A DNA stretch of 64,000 bases from Fimbriimonas ginsengisoli Gsoil 348. Lineage in GTDB: Bacteria; Armatimonadota; Fimbriimonadia; Fimbriimonadales; Fimbriimonadaceae. The notes beneath the pieces were generated by a model. That model was given only the letters and a program-made list of their open reading frames with translations. It did no database searches and had not been told where the DNA came from. The stretch spans positions 1,240,001 through 1,304,000 of the forward strand of contig NZ_CP007139.1 in NCBI RefSeq assembly GCF_000724625.1, given 5' to 3'. The translations under genes and the position numbers were made by a program. Within the stretch, counting starts at the first letter, position 1, and each line of letters begins with the position of its first letter. Positions 51,680-60,561 of this stretch are shown in pieces.

Positions 51680-52438
51680 CTAGCTCACGTAGCCGGTTCG
51701 ATCCGTCGGGGTGACGACGGCGGTCGGTTGCGCGGCGGAGGCTTCCTGCTGGATTCGCGGGACCTCTTGATCCAGGCGGTTCAGCGCGCTCTCCCAGCGG
51801 GCGCGCATCGGCTGGATGCCGGCGCCGCCGATGGCGACGATGCTCACACCCACTACGATCGCAAGGATCGCGTAGAATAGCCCGTTCACAATCGCCGGGG
51901 CGATCTGAAGCTGGTTCAGGGCGGCGAAGACGCCGACGACGACGATCGCGCCCGCCGCGAGATTGGCCAGCATCTTTCCGTAGCTTAGACCACCAAGAGC
52001 GCCGTTCACGATATCTCGAACCGCCGCCGCGATCGACGCCGCAATGACGGTGATCACGATGGCGACGAAGATATTCGGGATGAACGCGATGACCCGCGTC
52101 AGCAGGTCGCTAATCGGGTTTTGTCCGAACACGCCGAATGCCAACTGCAGCACGAACAAGAATATCGTGTAGAAGGCGAGCTTCCCGAGTATCTGCGACG
52201 GGTGAAAACCAGAGCTGGCGAGCGCCGCTCTGATTCCGGAGCGCTCCACCGCGCGGTCGAAGCCGACGCGAGTGAGGAGCTTGTCCACGACCTTTCCGAG
52301 CGCGGTCGCGATGAAGTACCCCACGACGAGGATGAGGGCGAAAGCCAGGAGCTTCGGCAAAAAGCTAAGGGTGTTAAACCAAGCCGCCTCCAAGCCACTC
52401 CATCCATTGTTAACCGTTACGTTTGAAGTTCCGTCCAT
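51680..52438 (-). CDS. Mechanosensitive-channel-like membrane protein
   Basis: Protein of 252 residues with about five helices, including repeats of the small conserved TM-helix domain seen in MscS-related proteins (LPKLLAFALILVVGYFIATALGK, then LGKLAFYTIFLFVLQLAFG and FVAIVITVIAASIAAAVRD). The large MscS beta-domain is missing, and the C-terminus is a charged coil (NRLDQEVPRIQQEASAA). ATG 52438 has GGGAG 5 nt before it and is preferred over an upstream start. Probably an ion-leak or envelope-stress channel; role unproven. Confidence 0.85.
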   Translation of the reverse strand: MDGTSNVTVNNGWSGLEAAWFNTLSFLPKLLAFALILVVGYFIATALGKVVDKLLTRVGFDRAVERSGIRAALASSGFHPSQILGKLAFYTIFLFVLQLAFGVFGQNPISDLLTRVIAFIPNIFVAIVITVIAASIAAAVRDIVNGALGGLSYGKMLANLAAGAIVVVGVFAALNQLQIAPAIVNGLFYAILAIVVGVSIVAIGGAGIQPMRARWESALNRLDQEVPRIQQEASAAQPTAVVTPTDRTGYVS

Positions 52439-52538
52439 TTCTCTCCCATAATTTCCGGCTCCCAAACCAGCCGGCATCGAGCGCAACTGCGCCCGTACTT
52501 CAAATGGACTTCCCTTGATTTTCCCGTGTTCAAAGTGG

Positions 52539-52661
52539 CACGGGCTTCCAGCCCGTGTGTATCACGACCATCCTGGTCGTGTAAACGTAGCATCGGCTCC
52601 CAGCCGATGAACCCCGCGACCATCCTGGCTGTTGAAACCGCCAAGGGCTGGAAGCCCTTGG
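52539..52661. repeat. Four tandem GGCT-type hairpins
   Basis: CACGGGCT-TCC-AGCCCGTG (52539-52557), CACGACCA-TCC-TGGTCGTG (52563-52581), CATCGGCT-CCC-AGCCGATG (52591-52609, copy C of the dispersed unit) and CCAAGGGCT-GGA-AGCCCTTGG (52641-52661) follow each other. All have 8-9-bp stems and a 3-nt loop, but with different outer bases. They fill the gap before pruA. Confidence 0.85.
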
Positions 52662-52713
52662 GACCCACCGGCTAGAAGTCAGTGCCACCGGGGAGGCTGG
52701 TACCCTTTTCCGT

Positions 52714-54345
52714 ATGGATCTCGGCTACTTCTCGTATCCCGTACCGGTTAACGACCCGGTGAATTCTTATGCTCCCGGAACCGCGGAGAGGGCGCGCCTA
52801 AAGGCGGCGCTGAAGGAGCTGAAAGGGGAGCGGCGGGAGATTCCGATGATCATCGGCGGGAAGGAGGTTCGCACCGGCGACCTGCGCGACGTCCGGCCGC
52901 CGCATGAGATCGCGCACCTGCTAGGTCAGTACCACCATGGCGGCACGCAAGAGGTTCAGCAAGCGGTGGACGCCGCGCTCGCCGCGCGCGAGAGCTGGGC
53001 GGCGATGAGTTGGGAGAACCGGGCCGCAATCTTCTTGAAGGCGGCCGACCTCGTGGCCACCAAATACCGGCCATACATGAACGGCACGACTATGCTCGGC
53101 CAGAGCAAGAACGCCTTCCAGGCGGAGATCGACGCCGCCTGCGAGCTGGTCGACTTCCTCCGGTTCAACGTCCACTTCCTCAGCGAGATCTACAAGCAAC
53201 AGCCGATCTCCGGACCGGGGATGCACAACCGGCTGGAATTCCGGCCGCTCGAGGGGTTCGTCCTCGCCGTCACCCCGTTCAACTTCACCGCCATCGGCGG
53301 CAACCTCCCCACCTCGGCCGCGATGTGCGGCAACGTCGTCGTTTGGAAGTGCGCGGCCACGCAGGTCTACTCGGCGCAGATGTTCATGCGGATCTTGATG
53401 GAGGCCGGGCTTCCGGACGGCGTCATCAACCTGGTGCTGGCCGACGGGCGGACGGTGGGAGACGTTTGCTTCGGCAACCCGCACTTCGCCGGCGTTCATT
53501 TCACCGGCTCTACCGGCGTGTTCAACGGGATGTGGAAGACGGTCGGCGAGAACATGGGCAAGTACCGGAGCTATCCGCGGCTCGTGGGCGAGACCGGCGG
53601 CAAAGACTTCGTCCTCGCTCACCGATCGGCGGATGTGGACGCGGTCGTCACCGGTCTCTTGCGCGGTGCGTTCGAGTACCAGGGGCAGAAATGTTCGGCG
53701 GCTTCCCGGTGCTACATCCCGAGCAACATGGCGGACGAGGTCCGCGAGAAGCTGGTCGCCGGAATCAAGGCGTTCAAGATGGGCACCGTCGAGGACTTCT
53801 CGAACTTCGTCAACGCGGTCATCGACGAGAAGAGCTTCGATTCGCTGGCTGGCTACCTGGACCAGGCGAAGAAGGATCAAGACGTAAAGGTGCTGGTGGG
53901 CGGCGGGTACGACAAGTCGGTCGGGTATTTCATCGAGCCGACGGTGTTGGAAGCCACCGATCCTCAATACCGCACGATGTGCGAGGAGTTGTTCGGTCCG
54001 GTTCTCACGCTACACGTGTACGACGCCGACCGATTCGACGAAATATTGACCACGGTGGACACCACGTCGCCTTACGCGTTGACCGGCGCGGTTTTCTCTC
54101 AGGATCGCGCGGCCGTGGAGCTCGCCACCAACCGGCTCCGCCACGCGGCGGGCAACTTCTATATCAACGACAAGCCGACCGGCGCGGTCGTCGGTCAGCA
54201 GCCGTTCGGCGGCGCGCGAGGCTCCGGCACGAACGATAAAGCCGGGTCGATGCTCAACCTCTACCGCTGGCTCAGCGCCCGAACGATCAAGGAAACGTTC
54301 GTTCCGCCGACGGATTATCGATACCCGTTCTTGAGCGAGGCGTAG
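52714..54345 (+). CDS. pruA: L-glutamate gamma-semialdehyde dehydrogenase
   Basis: Aldehyde dehydrogenase of 543 residues that oxidises glutamate semialdehyde (from proline) to glutamate with NAD. Motifs: VTPFNFTAIGGNLPTSAAM (near 188), HFTGSTGVFNGMW (near 263), LVGETGGKDFVLAH (near 290, with the general-base Glu) and GQKCSAASRCYIP with the nucleophile Cys near 327. FGGARGSGTNDKAGS near the end is typical for P5C dehydrogenase. It is the monofunctional form, without a proline dehydrogenase domain; that enzyme is not in the window. Confidence 0.95.
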   Translation: MDLGYFSYPVPVNDPVNSYAPGTAERARLKAALKELKGERREIPMIIGGKEVRTGDLRDVRPPHEIAHLLGQYHHGGTQEVQQAVDAALAARESWAAMSWENRAAIFLKAADLVATKYRPYMNGTTMLGQSKNAFQAEIDAACELVDFLRFNVHFLSEIYKQQPISGPGMHNRLEFRPLEGFVLAVTPFNFTAIGGNLPTSAAMCGNVVVWKCAATQVYSAQMFMRILMEAGLPDGVINLVLADGRTVGDVCFGNPHFAGVHFTGSTGVFNGMWKTVGENMGKYRSYPRLVGETGGKDFVLAHRSADVDAVVTGLLRGAFEYQGQKCSAASRCYIPSNMADEVREKLVAGIKAFKMGTVEDFSNFVNAVIDEKSFDSLAGYLDQAKKDQDVKVLVGGGYDKSVGYFIEPTVLEATDPQYRTMCEELFGPVLTLHVYDADRFDEILTTVDTTSPYALTGAVFSQDRAAVELATNRLRHAAGNFYINDKPTGAVVGQQPFGGARGSGTNDKAGSMLNLYRWLSARTIKETFVPPTDYRYPFLSEA

Positions 54346-54573
54346 GAGTCGTGGCACGATCACCCCTCGTGGAGCGACGGCGGTTTTGATCGCTCCCCAA
54401 TCCCGAAGGGATTTCGTCCCCTAGCGAAGGGTTGCGAGGCACGAGCTACCCTGGTATCGGTGCCCCGCCCCGCCTACCTCGAAGAGGTTGCGTCCGCGAC
54501 CCAAAATCGGCAATTGCGTTCGGCGGAATTACAATAGATCGACATTGCCTCGAACTCCAGTTCTTACGATTCA

Positions 54574-55026
54574 ATGGACGTAACCACCAAACGCACCGAT
54601 AGCGGCGACCCCGGCTTCCAATCGTTGGTCGAAAGGCTCACGCGTTTTCTCTCCGTCCTCAACGGAGAGAACGATGCCTTTTACACCCAGCACAACAAAA
54701 CCGACAACCTGCCGACGGTCGTGGTGGCTTATGCCGGAGCGGAGCCGGTGGGATGCGGCGCCTTTCGGTGGGTTCGAGACGGCGTGGTGGAGATCAAGCG
54801 GATGTACGTCGACCCCGATCATCGCGGCCGAGGCGTCGGCGCCCAGGTGCTGCGGGAGCTCGAAGCCTGGGCCGCCGAGGCCGGGGCATCGACCGCGATC
54901 CTCGAAACGAGCAAGCGACTCCAATCCGCCGTCCGGCTCTACCAACGTTCGGGCTACCGGGTCATCGAGAACTACGGCCCTTACGTGGGAGTCCACGACA
55001 GCGTTTGCATGGAAAAGATCCTGTAA
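54574..55026 (+). CDS. GNAT N-acetyltransferase
   Basis: Acetyl-CoA-dependent transferase of 150 residues. The core is VVEIKRMYVDPDHRGRGVGA (near residue 70, pyrophosphate loop R-x-x-G-x-G/A) and SAVRLYQRSGYRVIENYGPY (near 117). Substrate unknown; members modify small molecules or proteins. TACGAT lies 3 nt before the ATG, too close to be a leaderless -10 box. Confidence 0.9.
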   Translation: MDVTTKRTDSGDPGFQSLVERLTRFLSVLNGENDAFYTQHNKTDNLPTVVVAYAGAEPVGCGAFRWVRDGVVEIKRMYVDPDHRGRGVGAQVLRELEAWAAEAGASTAILETSKRLQSAVRLYQRSGYRVIENYGPYVGVHDSVCMEKIL

Positions 55027-55056
55027 AAAATATGGGGATCGGGCGAAAACCGGTTG

Positions 55057-55062
55057 TAGAAT
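55057..55062 (+). promoter_or_regulatory. -10 box TAGAAT, 6 nt before ATG
   Basis: TAGAAT precedes the lipoprotein start codon by 6 nt; no ribosome binding site. Confidence 0.5.
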
Positions 55063-55068
55063 CGGTCT

Positions 55069-55698
55069 ATGAGGGGAGTCTCGTTGGTTCTCTTAGCGCT
55101 GTGCCTTGCCGGGTGCGAAGAGGAGGCGTCTCTGCGATCACGAGCACCGGCGCCCCTTCCCCTGAAAGGCTCCGGGCCCAACCGGGTGATCGGAAAAATT
55201 AAGTGGGAGATCCAAGAGGTCAAGTCTGGAAAGACTCTCGGCGCGGGCGAGCGCGAAGTCCGGCTGAAGGACGTCCGAATCAGCAAAATAACGTCGGAAG
55301 GGGATGGTAGCCCCGGATTCCGGAAGGAGATTCCCCTCGGCGAGGGATTCAAGGTGGCGCTGTTGGAATTTCCGACCCAGTCGAAGGACGGCATCACCGG
55401 ATTTGGCCTCTCTGCGGACCGACCCGGCGTGGAGGATTATTCGCTCGAGTGGTTCACCGTCGAAGGCGCGGACCATGCCTTGAAGCTGCAAGAGCCCGGC
55501 GAGCTCTCGTTTGGACTAACCAAGACGCCCTCCGGATGGGAGCAGTCGGCGACCGAGTTTGTGAGCGACGTCTCGCTCCGGATAGTGAAAGCGAACGACA
55601 CCGATCCGGACCCAGCCCCGGTTTGGCGCGTAAAGATCTTCAACGGCTCCGTTGTCGACTGGCCACGCCTGGTCAACGGAAAAGTCGTACCGAACTAG
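55069..55698 (+). CDS. Lipoprotein of unknown function
   Basis: Protein of 209 residues with signal LVLLALCLAGCEEEA (lipobox LAGC, Cys near 18). The mature part is probably beta-sandwich; it contains VRISKITSEGDG and LKLQEPGELSFGLTK. Not recognised. Monocistronic, with a leaderless-type promoter. The 3' side leads into a repeat-rich gap. Confidence 0.7.
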   Translation: MRGVSLVLLALCLAGCEEEASLRSRAPAPLPLKGSGPNRVIGKIKWEIQEVKSGKTLGAGEREVRLKDVRISKITSEGDGSPGFRKEIPLGEGFKVALLEFPTQSKDGITGFGLSADRPGVEDYSLEWFTVEGADHALKLQEPGELSFGLTKTPSGWEQSATEFVSDVSLRIVKANDTDPDPAPVWRVKIFNGSVVDWPRLVNGKVVPN

Positions 55699-56299
55699 GC
55701 CTGAACCCCGGGGTCGCGGAAGCGGGAGGGCTAAGTTCTGAAGACCCCGGCGGAGTCGGGTCATTGCCGTTTGGTTAAGCTCCTCGACGTCTCTTCATCC
55801 GCCGCAGACACCCTATACCCTCTCCTCCAGAAGCTGTCGCACTGCATTGCCGCGGCCAATACGGCCGAATGATCGAAGGTGCGGACGATGGCTCGTCCCA
55901 ATCCAGCCTCGAAGGCTGCATCCGCCAGCCCAGGGGATCAGCCTAATACCGTTTAGTTAACGTGGCACGGGCGGCTCGCCCGTGGGTATCTCGGGCGGCC
56001 CGCCCGAGTAAAAGCTTATCGTTCAACCCTATCTAAACGGTGTTGGGCGTCAGCCCTGGGGGCAGGCGACCCATTTCCTCAAGCCCTGAAAGGGCGGCAT
56101 CACCTAAGATCCTTCGGCCTCCCGAACCGGTGGGGAGGGACCTTCCGGTCTCACCAGAGGGTTCGCCAACTTGAGACGAGACCCCTGGACCGAGGCCGGG
56201 GGCGCCGATCACCCTTCGGTGTCCGGTCGAAGCCATCCACCTGGAGTCGCTCAGGAAGCAGGAGTTGGGGGCGGGGCTGTACACTCTTGTTGAAGGGTT
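55699..56299. other. Non-coding gap rich in short hairpins
   Basis: About 600 bp without a supportable gene. It holds the hairpins at 55962-56008 and text of the type AGCCCTGAAAGGGCGGCATC (56082-56101), which recurs near 57476 and 57553. The last 20 bases contain TACACT (56280-56285) 14 nt before the LacI-type gene. Confidence 0.6.
55962..56008. repeat. Two adjacent perfect hairpins
   Basis: CACGGGCG-GCT-CGCCCGTG (55966-55984) and CTCGGGCG-GCC-CGCCCGAG (55990-56008). Bases 55962-55989 occur as a perfect reverse copy at 47013-47040. Confidence 0.85.
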
Positions 56300-57298
56300 A
56301 TGGCGAGTCCTCACAATCCGGCAGCGACCATCCGAGACGTAGCGGCGGCCGTCGGCGTTTCGCCGATGGCGGTCTCCAAGGTGTTGCATGGGCGAGGAGA
56401 GAACGTTCGGGTCGGCGCCGAAACCGCGGAGCGGATTCGCGCCGCGGCGCGAGAGCTGAAGTATCAGCCGAACCACCTCGCCCGCTCGTTGCGCTCGCGC
56501 CGAACCCAAACGATCGGACTTGTGTTCGAACACTTCGACCGGGTCGGCGACGAGAACGCTTACTTCCTCCACCTGCTTAATGGAGTAATGAGCGCCACCT
56601 TCCCTGCCGACTACACCCTGGCGATCTGCCCGAAGCTGCTCAAGGTATCGGAGCAGGGGGCGATTGCGGACGGGCGGTTCGACGGCGTGCTCTGGTGCAA
56701 GCCTAACTTTACGACGCACACCGTAGAAGGGTTGAGAGACTCGGCGGTGCCGGTGGTCATGATGCACGCTCCGCCAAACTCGGTGCCTGGCGTGCCAACC
56801 TACTGCGCCGACAACGGAGACGCGCTCCAGCAGGGAGTAGAACATTTGGCGAAGCTGGGACACCGGCGGATCGGGTTCATCGTGGATCAGATCAATTCGC
56901 TTACCATGGAAGGGCGCGAGCGTGGTCTCGCCTTCCTCTCCGCAAGCGCCGAGTTAGGTTTGGAGGCCGAGATACTGGTCCGGGAAATCGCCGATGCTCC
57001 CCCGGAGGGGTTCACGGGCGTGATCACCTTCTCCGACTACAACGCGGGGCAATTGCTGGCCGCGTGCGACGCGCGCGGAGTGCGGGTACCCGAAGATTTG
57101 TCGATCATCGGCTTCGACTCCACTCCGTTCTGCGAACGGACCCGACCGAAGCTGACCGCGATCTCGCAACCGGTCCAGCAGATGGCGAGGGATGCCACGG
57201 TACATCTCCTCGCCCTCATCAACGGCGCCTCCCCCCCGTCTCCGCCCCCCTACAAGTGCGGCTTCGACGTCCGAGAGTCCACCGGCCCACCCCCGTAA
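56300..57298 (+). CDS. LacI family transcriptional regulator
   Basis: Regulator of 332 residues. The N-terminal LacI helix-turn-helix with hinge is ATIRDVAAAVGVSPMAVSKV and YQPNHLARSLRSRRTQTIGLV. The sugar-binding core follows (YFLHLLNGVMSATF, LGHRRIGFIVDQINSLTMEGRERGLAFL, DLSIIGFDSTPFCERTRPKL, ITAISQP-type end). It probably responds to a sugar. Its targets are not evident: neighbours are metK and repeats. No operator copies could be assigned. Confidence 0.93.
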   Translation: MASPHNPAATIRDVAAAVGVSPMAVSKVLHGRGENVRVGAETAERIRAAARELKYQPNHLARSLRSRRTQTIGLVFEHFDRVGDENAYFLHLLNGVMSATFPADYTLAICPKLLKVSEQGAIADGRFDGVLWCKPNFTTHTVEGLRDSAVPVVMMHAPPNSVPGVPTYCADNGDALQQGVEHLAKLGHRRIGFIVDQINSLTMEGRERGLAFLSASAELGLEAEILVREIADAPPEGFTGVITFSDYNAGQLLAACDARGVRVPEDLSIIGFDSTPFCERTRPKLTAISQPVQQMARDATVHLLALINGASPPSPPPYKCGFDVRESTGPPP

Positions 57299-57597
57299 GC
57301 CGTACCTATCGACGTAGTAGATCGAAACCACTCAATATTCGAAGGCTGCATTTACGGCGAAGCCGTGTAGACGCAGGTTGGTTCGTACCTGCGGACAACC
57401 CCGAAAGGCCTACCAAGTTAGCGAAGGCCGGCATAGCGGAGCCCTGGTAACAGAAGTCCGCACTACAAGGAGCCCCAAGGGGGCGTCATCCCAAAGCGAA
57501 GGGTGGAGCGCAGCGGAACCCTGGTAGAAAGCCGACCACCCTTCCGGAGCCCTGAAAGCGGCGACATCCGCCCCCCTCGAACTCACCCCACCACCCC
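57299..57597. other. Repeat-rich gap before metK
   Basis: Sequence of the type GAGCCCCAAGGGGGCGTCATCC (57471-57491) and GAGCCCTGAAAGCGGCGACATC (57548-57569) with CCCTGGTAGAAAG-like text between. These are intergenic repeats related to 56082-56101. No gene is supported. Confidence 0.6.
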
Positions 57598-58722
57598 TTA
57601 CGCGATCTCTTTCGAATCCGCCGTGCTCTCCCAGGGGAAGCTCGGATTGCCGAAGTGCCCGTTCTTCGCCGTCGGCAGGTACTTCGTGTTGAGCAGACCC
57701 AAGTGCTTGATGATCCCCGCCGGCGAGAGGTCGAAACGGTCGCGCACCCGCTTTTCGATGATCGCGGGATCGACCGTCTCGGTACCGAACGTCTCGATGT
57801 TGACCGCGACCGGTTGGGCGACGCCGATGGCGTAGGCGAACTGAACCACCACTCGGTCGGCGAGGCCGGCGGCGACGATGTTCTTAGCCACGTGGCGGGC
57901 CATGTAGGCCGCGGAGCGGTCGACCTTCGTCGGGTCCTTGCCGGAGAAGGCGCCGCCGCCATGGGGGGCCATGCCGCCGTAGGTGTCGACGATGATCTTA
58001 CGTCCGGTCACGCCGGTATCCCCCTGCGGGCCGCCGATAATGAACTGGCCGGTCGGGTTAATGTGGTAGGTGATTTCGCCTTGCTGGTACTGCTCGTACG
58101 CGGCGAGCACCGGCTGGATGATCCGCGTCCGGACGATCTCCTTGATCCCGTCTTGGGTGAGGAACGGCGCGTGCTGAGCCGAAACCACGACGGTGTCGAT
58201 CCGCTTCGGCTTCCCGTCGGCCGAGTACTCCACCGAGACTTGGCTCTTCACATCCGGCCGCAGCCCGAGATTCGGGTGCTTGCGTCGAATCTCCGAGGCC
58301 TGCCGCGTGAGCGCGTGCGCGATCGAGATCGGCAACGGCATCAGCTCGGGGGTCTCGTTGCTGGCATAGCCAAACATCATCCCCTGGTCGCCGGCCCCGC
58401 CGACGTCCACGCCCATCGCAATATCCGCCGACTGCCCCTGGATCGCCACGAGCACGCCGCAGGTGTTCCCGTCGAACCCCAGGTCGGTGTCGGTGTATCC
58501 CGCATCGTTCACCGTCTGCCGGACGACCCGAGCCACATCCACGTACCCTTCCGTAGTGACCTCGCCCGCCACCACGGCGACGCCGCGGGTCAAAAGCGTC
58601 TCGATCGCCACCCGGCTACGGGGGTCTTGCTCTAAAAACGCGTCGAGCAAGGCATCAGAAATCTGGTCCGCCAGCTTATCCGGATGCCCCTCACTAACGC
58701 TCTCCGAAGTATAAATCCTCAT
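57598..58722 (-). CDS. metK: S-adenosylmethionine synthase
   Basis: Makes S-adenosylmethionine from methionine and ATP in the cytoplasm. All hallmarks are present over 374 residues: [20 protein letters not shown] (near residue 11), [15 protein letters not shown] (near 111), and the P-loop-like [19 protein letters not shown] (near 252) ending in [16 protein letters not shown]. The first in-frame ATG at 58722 fits the usual MetK N-terminus ([14 protein letters not shown]). No SAM riboswitch could be recognised upstream. It stands alone. Confidence 0.97.
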   Translation of the reverse strand: MRIYTSESVSEGHPDKLADQISDALLDAFLEQDPRSRVAIETLLTRGVAVVAGEVTTEGYVDVARVVRQTVNDAGYTDTDLGFDGNTCGVLVAIQGQSADIAMGVDVGGAGDQGMMFGYASNETPELMPLPISIAHALTRQASEIRRKHPNLGLRPDVKSQVSVEYSADGKPKRIDTVVVSAQHAPFLTQDGIKEIVRTRIIQPVLAAYEQYQQGEITYHINPTGQFIIGGPQGDTGVTGRKIIVDTYGGMAPHGGGAFSGKDPTKVDRSAAYMARHVAKNIVAAGLADRVVVQFAYAIGVAQPVAVNIETFGTETVDPAIIEKRVRDRFDLSPAGIIKHLGLLNTKYLPTAKNGHFGNPSFPWESTADSKEIA

Positions 58723-59248
58723 CGTACAGGCCCTAAAGGGTACCCGCCTGGCCGCTGGCGGCGGGAGTGGTCGCTCGAGGTCCTTGGGAAATCAGGTTGG
58801 CTTTTCTTGTTCCCCTTGAATTCCCCGTGACGGGTGAGGCACCCGGGGCCCTCGAGAGTCAGCCCTTGGCAAGTTGAATTTAATGCCGCTCCTAGGAGCG
58901 GTCTTCAAGCTCGTCGTGAACCACTACCGTCCCACAGGTAATCGTAGTCGTATGCCCTGGGAGCAACGCTTCAACTCACTACAAGGATTCATATCTATCC
59001 TTTGTTTCACGAAAAGAGGGGCGAGGCATGAAGAGTAATCGGGGGTGGGTGGGCCCGGCAGCCTGCCATCGGAAATCTTCATTTGCCCACCATTGATGCT
59101 CCCGTCCCGTCTTCCAGGATACCATGGTAAGATCCCTCGAGTTTCATCGAGGCCGGCGCCATCCAACGTACATCGCGCGGGAACAATGGTGATTAAACTA
59201 TTATAGGGGGCTCCGCACTGCTTACAACTGCGCTGAACCTTCCAAATC
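58723..59248. other. 526-bp gap, no gene seen
   Basis: Holds metK upstream sequence, a GACGGGTGAGGCACCCGGGG element (58829-58848) related to one near 41654, and lower-GC sequence from about 58870 onward. A minus-strand frame (58924-59250) has no recognisable features. TATTAT (59199-59204) may serve the next gene. Confidence 0.55.
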
Positions 59249-60184
59249 ATGGACGACCCAACCGCTGCCTTTCTCGCTTACCTCTACAGGAGCCACTTGA
59301 TGGGAAATCCCGCCGCGTATTGGAGGAACTGGGCGATGGACCAAGGAGTCGATGACGGAGTCGCCCTGCGGGCTCACAACACTCTTCTTTACGATGGATT
59401 CGCTCTTGACGGCGATATGGCCGCGTCTTCGGAAATAACACCTAAGGGCATCGAATTGGTCGAGAGCCACAGTTTAGTCCCAGCCGAAGAGATTGCTGCC
59501 GAGCGCGAGCACAGGGATATTGTGATCAGGGCATTGCAGCATGCAGGCATCGTTTATCGCAATTTTAACGTCGGTTTCGGCAAGTTTGCAGAAATGCTCA
59601 GCCTTAGTGACGAGCAAGTCTTCCGTGCCATGCATTATCTGAGTATGTTCGGTTACGTCCGATGCCCGGACTACGAAAGCTACAGCATTACTCCGCAAGG
59701 AATAGCTTTCATCGAGAGGAGCAACTTGCCATTAAAGCTGCGCCAATTGAAAGAAGGTCGGCTTCCGCCTGCCCGCCGTGGCTACGCCCTGGAAGACATC
59801 CTGAGTCAGATTGCACGGAACGAAGGGTGGGAAGTTAGAACGCGCGACCGGAGTGCCAGCGGAGAGGAGAACGATCTTGTGATTTCGCGGCACCGCGATA
59901 TCTGGATCATCTCATGCAAATGGACAAAGGCTCGGGCCTCTGATGTAGAACTCCGGGACCTTGTTGCCCGCGTTTCACGTCGGTCGAGTCTCCGCGGCAT
60001 TTTAGTAAGCATGGCGGGCTTCTCGGAATCGGCCATAAGAAATGCCAGCAATGGTCGAGAGATGGTTCTCTTTGTGGGCCCAGGAGACGTAGATCGCCTC
60101 GCTTCGGGGTCCCTTACCCTTGACTCGATGCTTACGCAGAAGTTCGCCGCACTTGAGGTTAGTAAAACGATCACTTGGTCCTGA
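59249..60184 (+). CDS. Mrr-like nuclease with two winged-helix domains
   Basis: Protein of 311 residues. The first ~155 residues contain two winged-helix-like units with the endings EITPKGIELVES (near 71) and SITPQGIAFIER (near 145). The C-terminal ~140 residues fit the Mrr/PD-(D/E)xK restriction-nuclease fold: GYALEDILSQIARNEGWEV (near 178), GEENDLVI (Asp near 209) and WIISCKWTKA (Lys near 223). The pattern Asp...x-C-K matches catalytic residues of Mrr enzymes. No methylase is near. It lies in a lower-GC island with the HEPN gene and may be a solitary modification-dependent or defence nuclease. Confidence 0.72.
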   Translation: MDDPTAAFLAYLYRSHLMGNPAAYWRNWAMDQGVDDGVALRAHNTLLYDGFALDGDMAASSEITPKGIELVESHSLVPAEEIAAEREHRDIVIRALQHAGIVYRNFNVGFGKFAEMLSLSDEQVFRAMHYLSMFGYVRCPDYESYSITPQGIAFIERSNLPLKLRQLKEGRLPPARRGYALEDILSQIARNEGWEVRTRDRSASGEENDLVISRHRDIWIISCKWTKARASDVELRDLVARVSRRSSLRGILVSMAGFSESAIRNASNGREMVLFVGPGDVDRLASGSLTLDSMLTQKFAALEVSKTITWS

Positions 60185-60561
60185 GCCGCCGAAAACCTAT
60201 CTGCGTTCCTGAAATCGACATTCTTAAATGCACCAGCTATAGAACATGCTTAAAGAGGCACGTTATTTTATGAATTGGAAGGTCCCACTGCCTTTGGACC
60301 GTCCACAAGTTGTGGGTGTTAACACCATCTTTGACAGGCAATTTTGAGGGATCTCGAAGTTAGATCAATTTGAAGTGTTCTCAATCCTTCTTTCAGTAGG
60401 CAGGCGATCACACTCAACAGAATAGCATTATGCCATTAAGCACTAGCTCGATGAGAGACTTAGATTTAGCACTGAGTACCATGCGTGGACCAGCCTGCCA
60501 CGGTTAGGAGAGCCGGATACAAGATAATGATGACCAGTGGCGGCAAGAGAAAGAGAATATC
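60185..60561. other. 377-bp lower-GC gap, no gene seen
   Basis: AT-rich compared with the rest of the window. It contains the palindromes at 60303-60326 and a purine-rich stretch (GGCAAGAGAAAGAGA) just before the next start codon that may contain a weak ribosome binding site. Confidence 0.55.
60303..60326. promoter_or_regulatory. Two adjoining palindromes
   Basis: CCACAA-G-TTGTGG (60303-60315) and GGTGTTAACACC (60315-60326) share one base and are both perfect. They lie between the nuclease gene and the HEPN gene, and could be an operator or an attenuating hairpin. Confidence 0.45.

Noticed and set aside
56033-56863. Minus-strand frame of 276 codons over the LacI-type gene
   Set aside because: Overlaps the clear LacI coding sequence and repeat DNA; no domain.
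58723-58870. Possible SAM riboswitch upstream of metK
   Set aside because: GC-rich hairpins exist, but no SAM-I, SAM-II, SAM-IV or SAH core sequence could be matched.
58924-59250. Minus-strand reading frame of 108 codons
   Set aside because: Composition is unlike protein, no domain, and it overlaps the likely promoter of the next gene.
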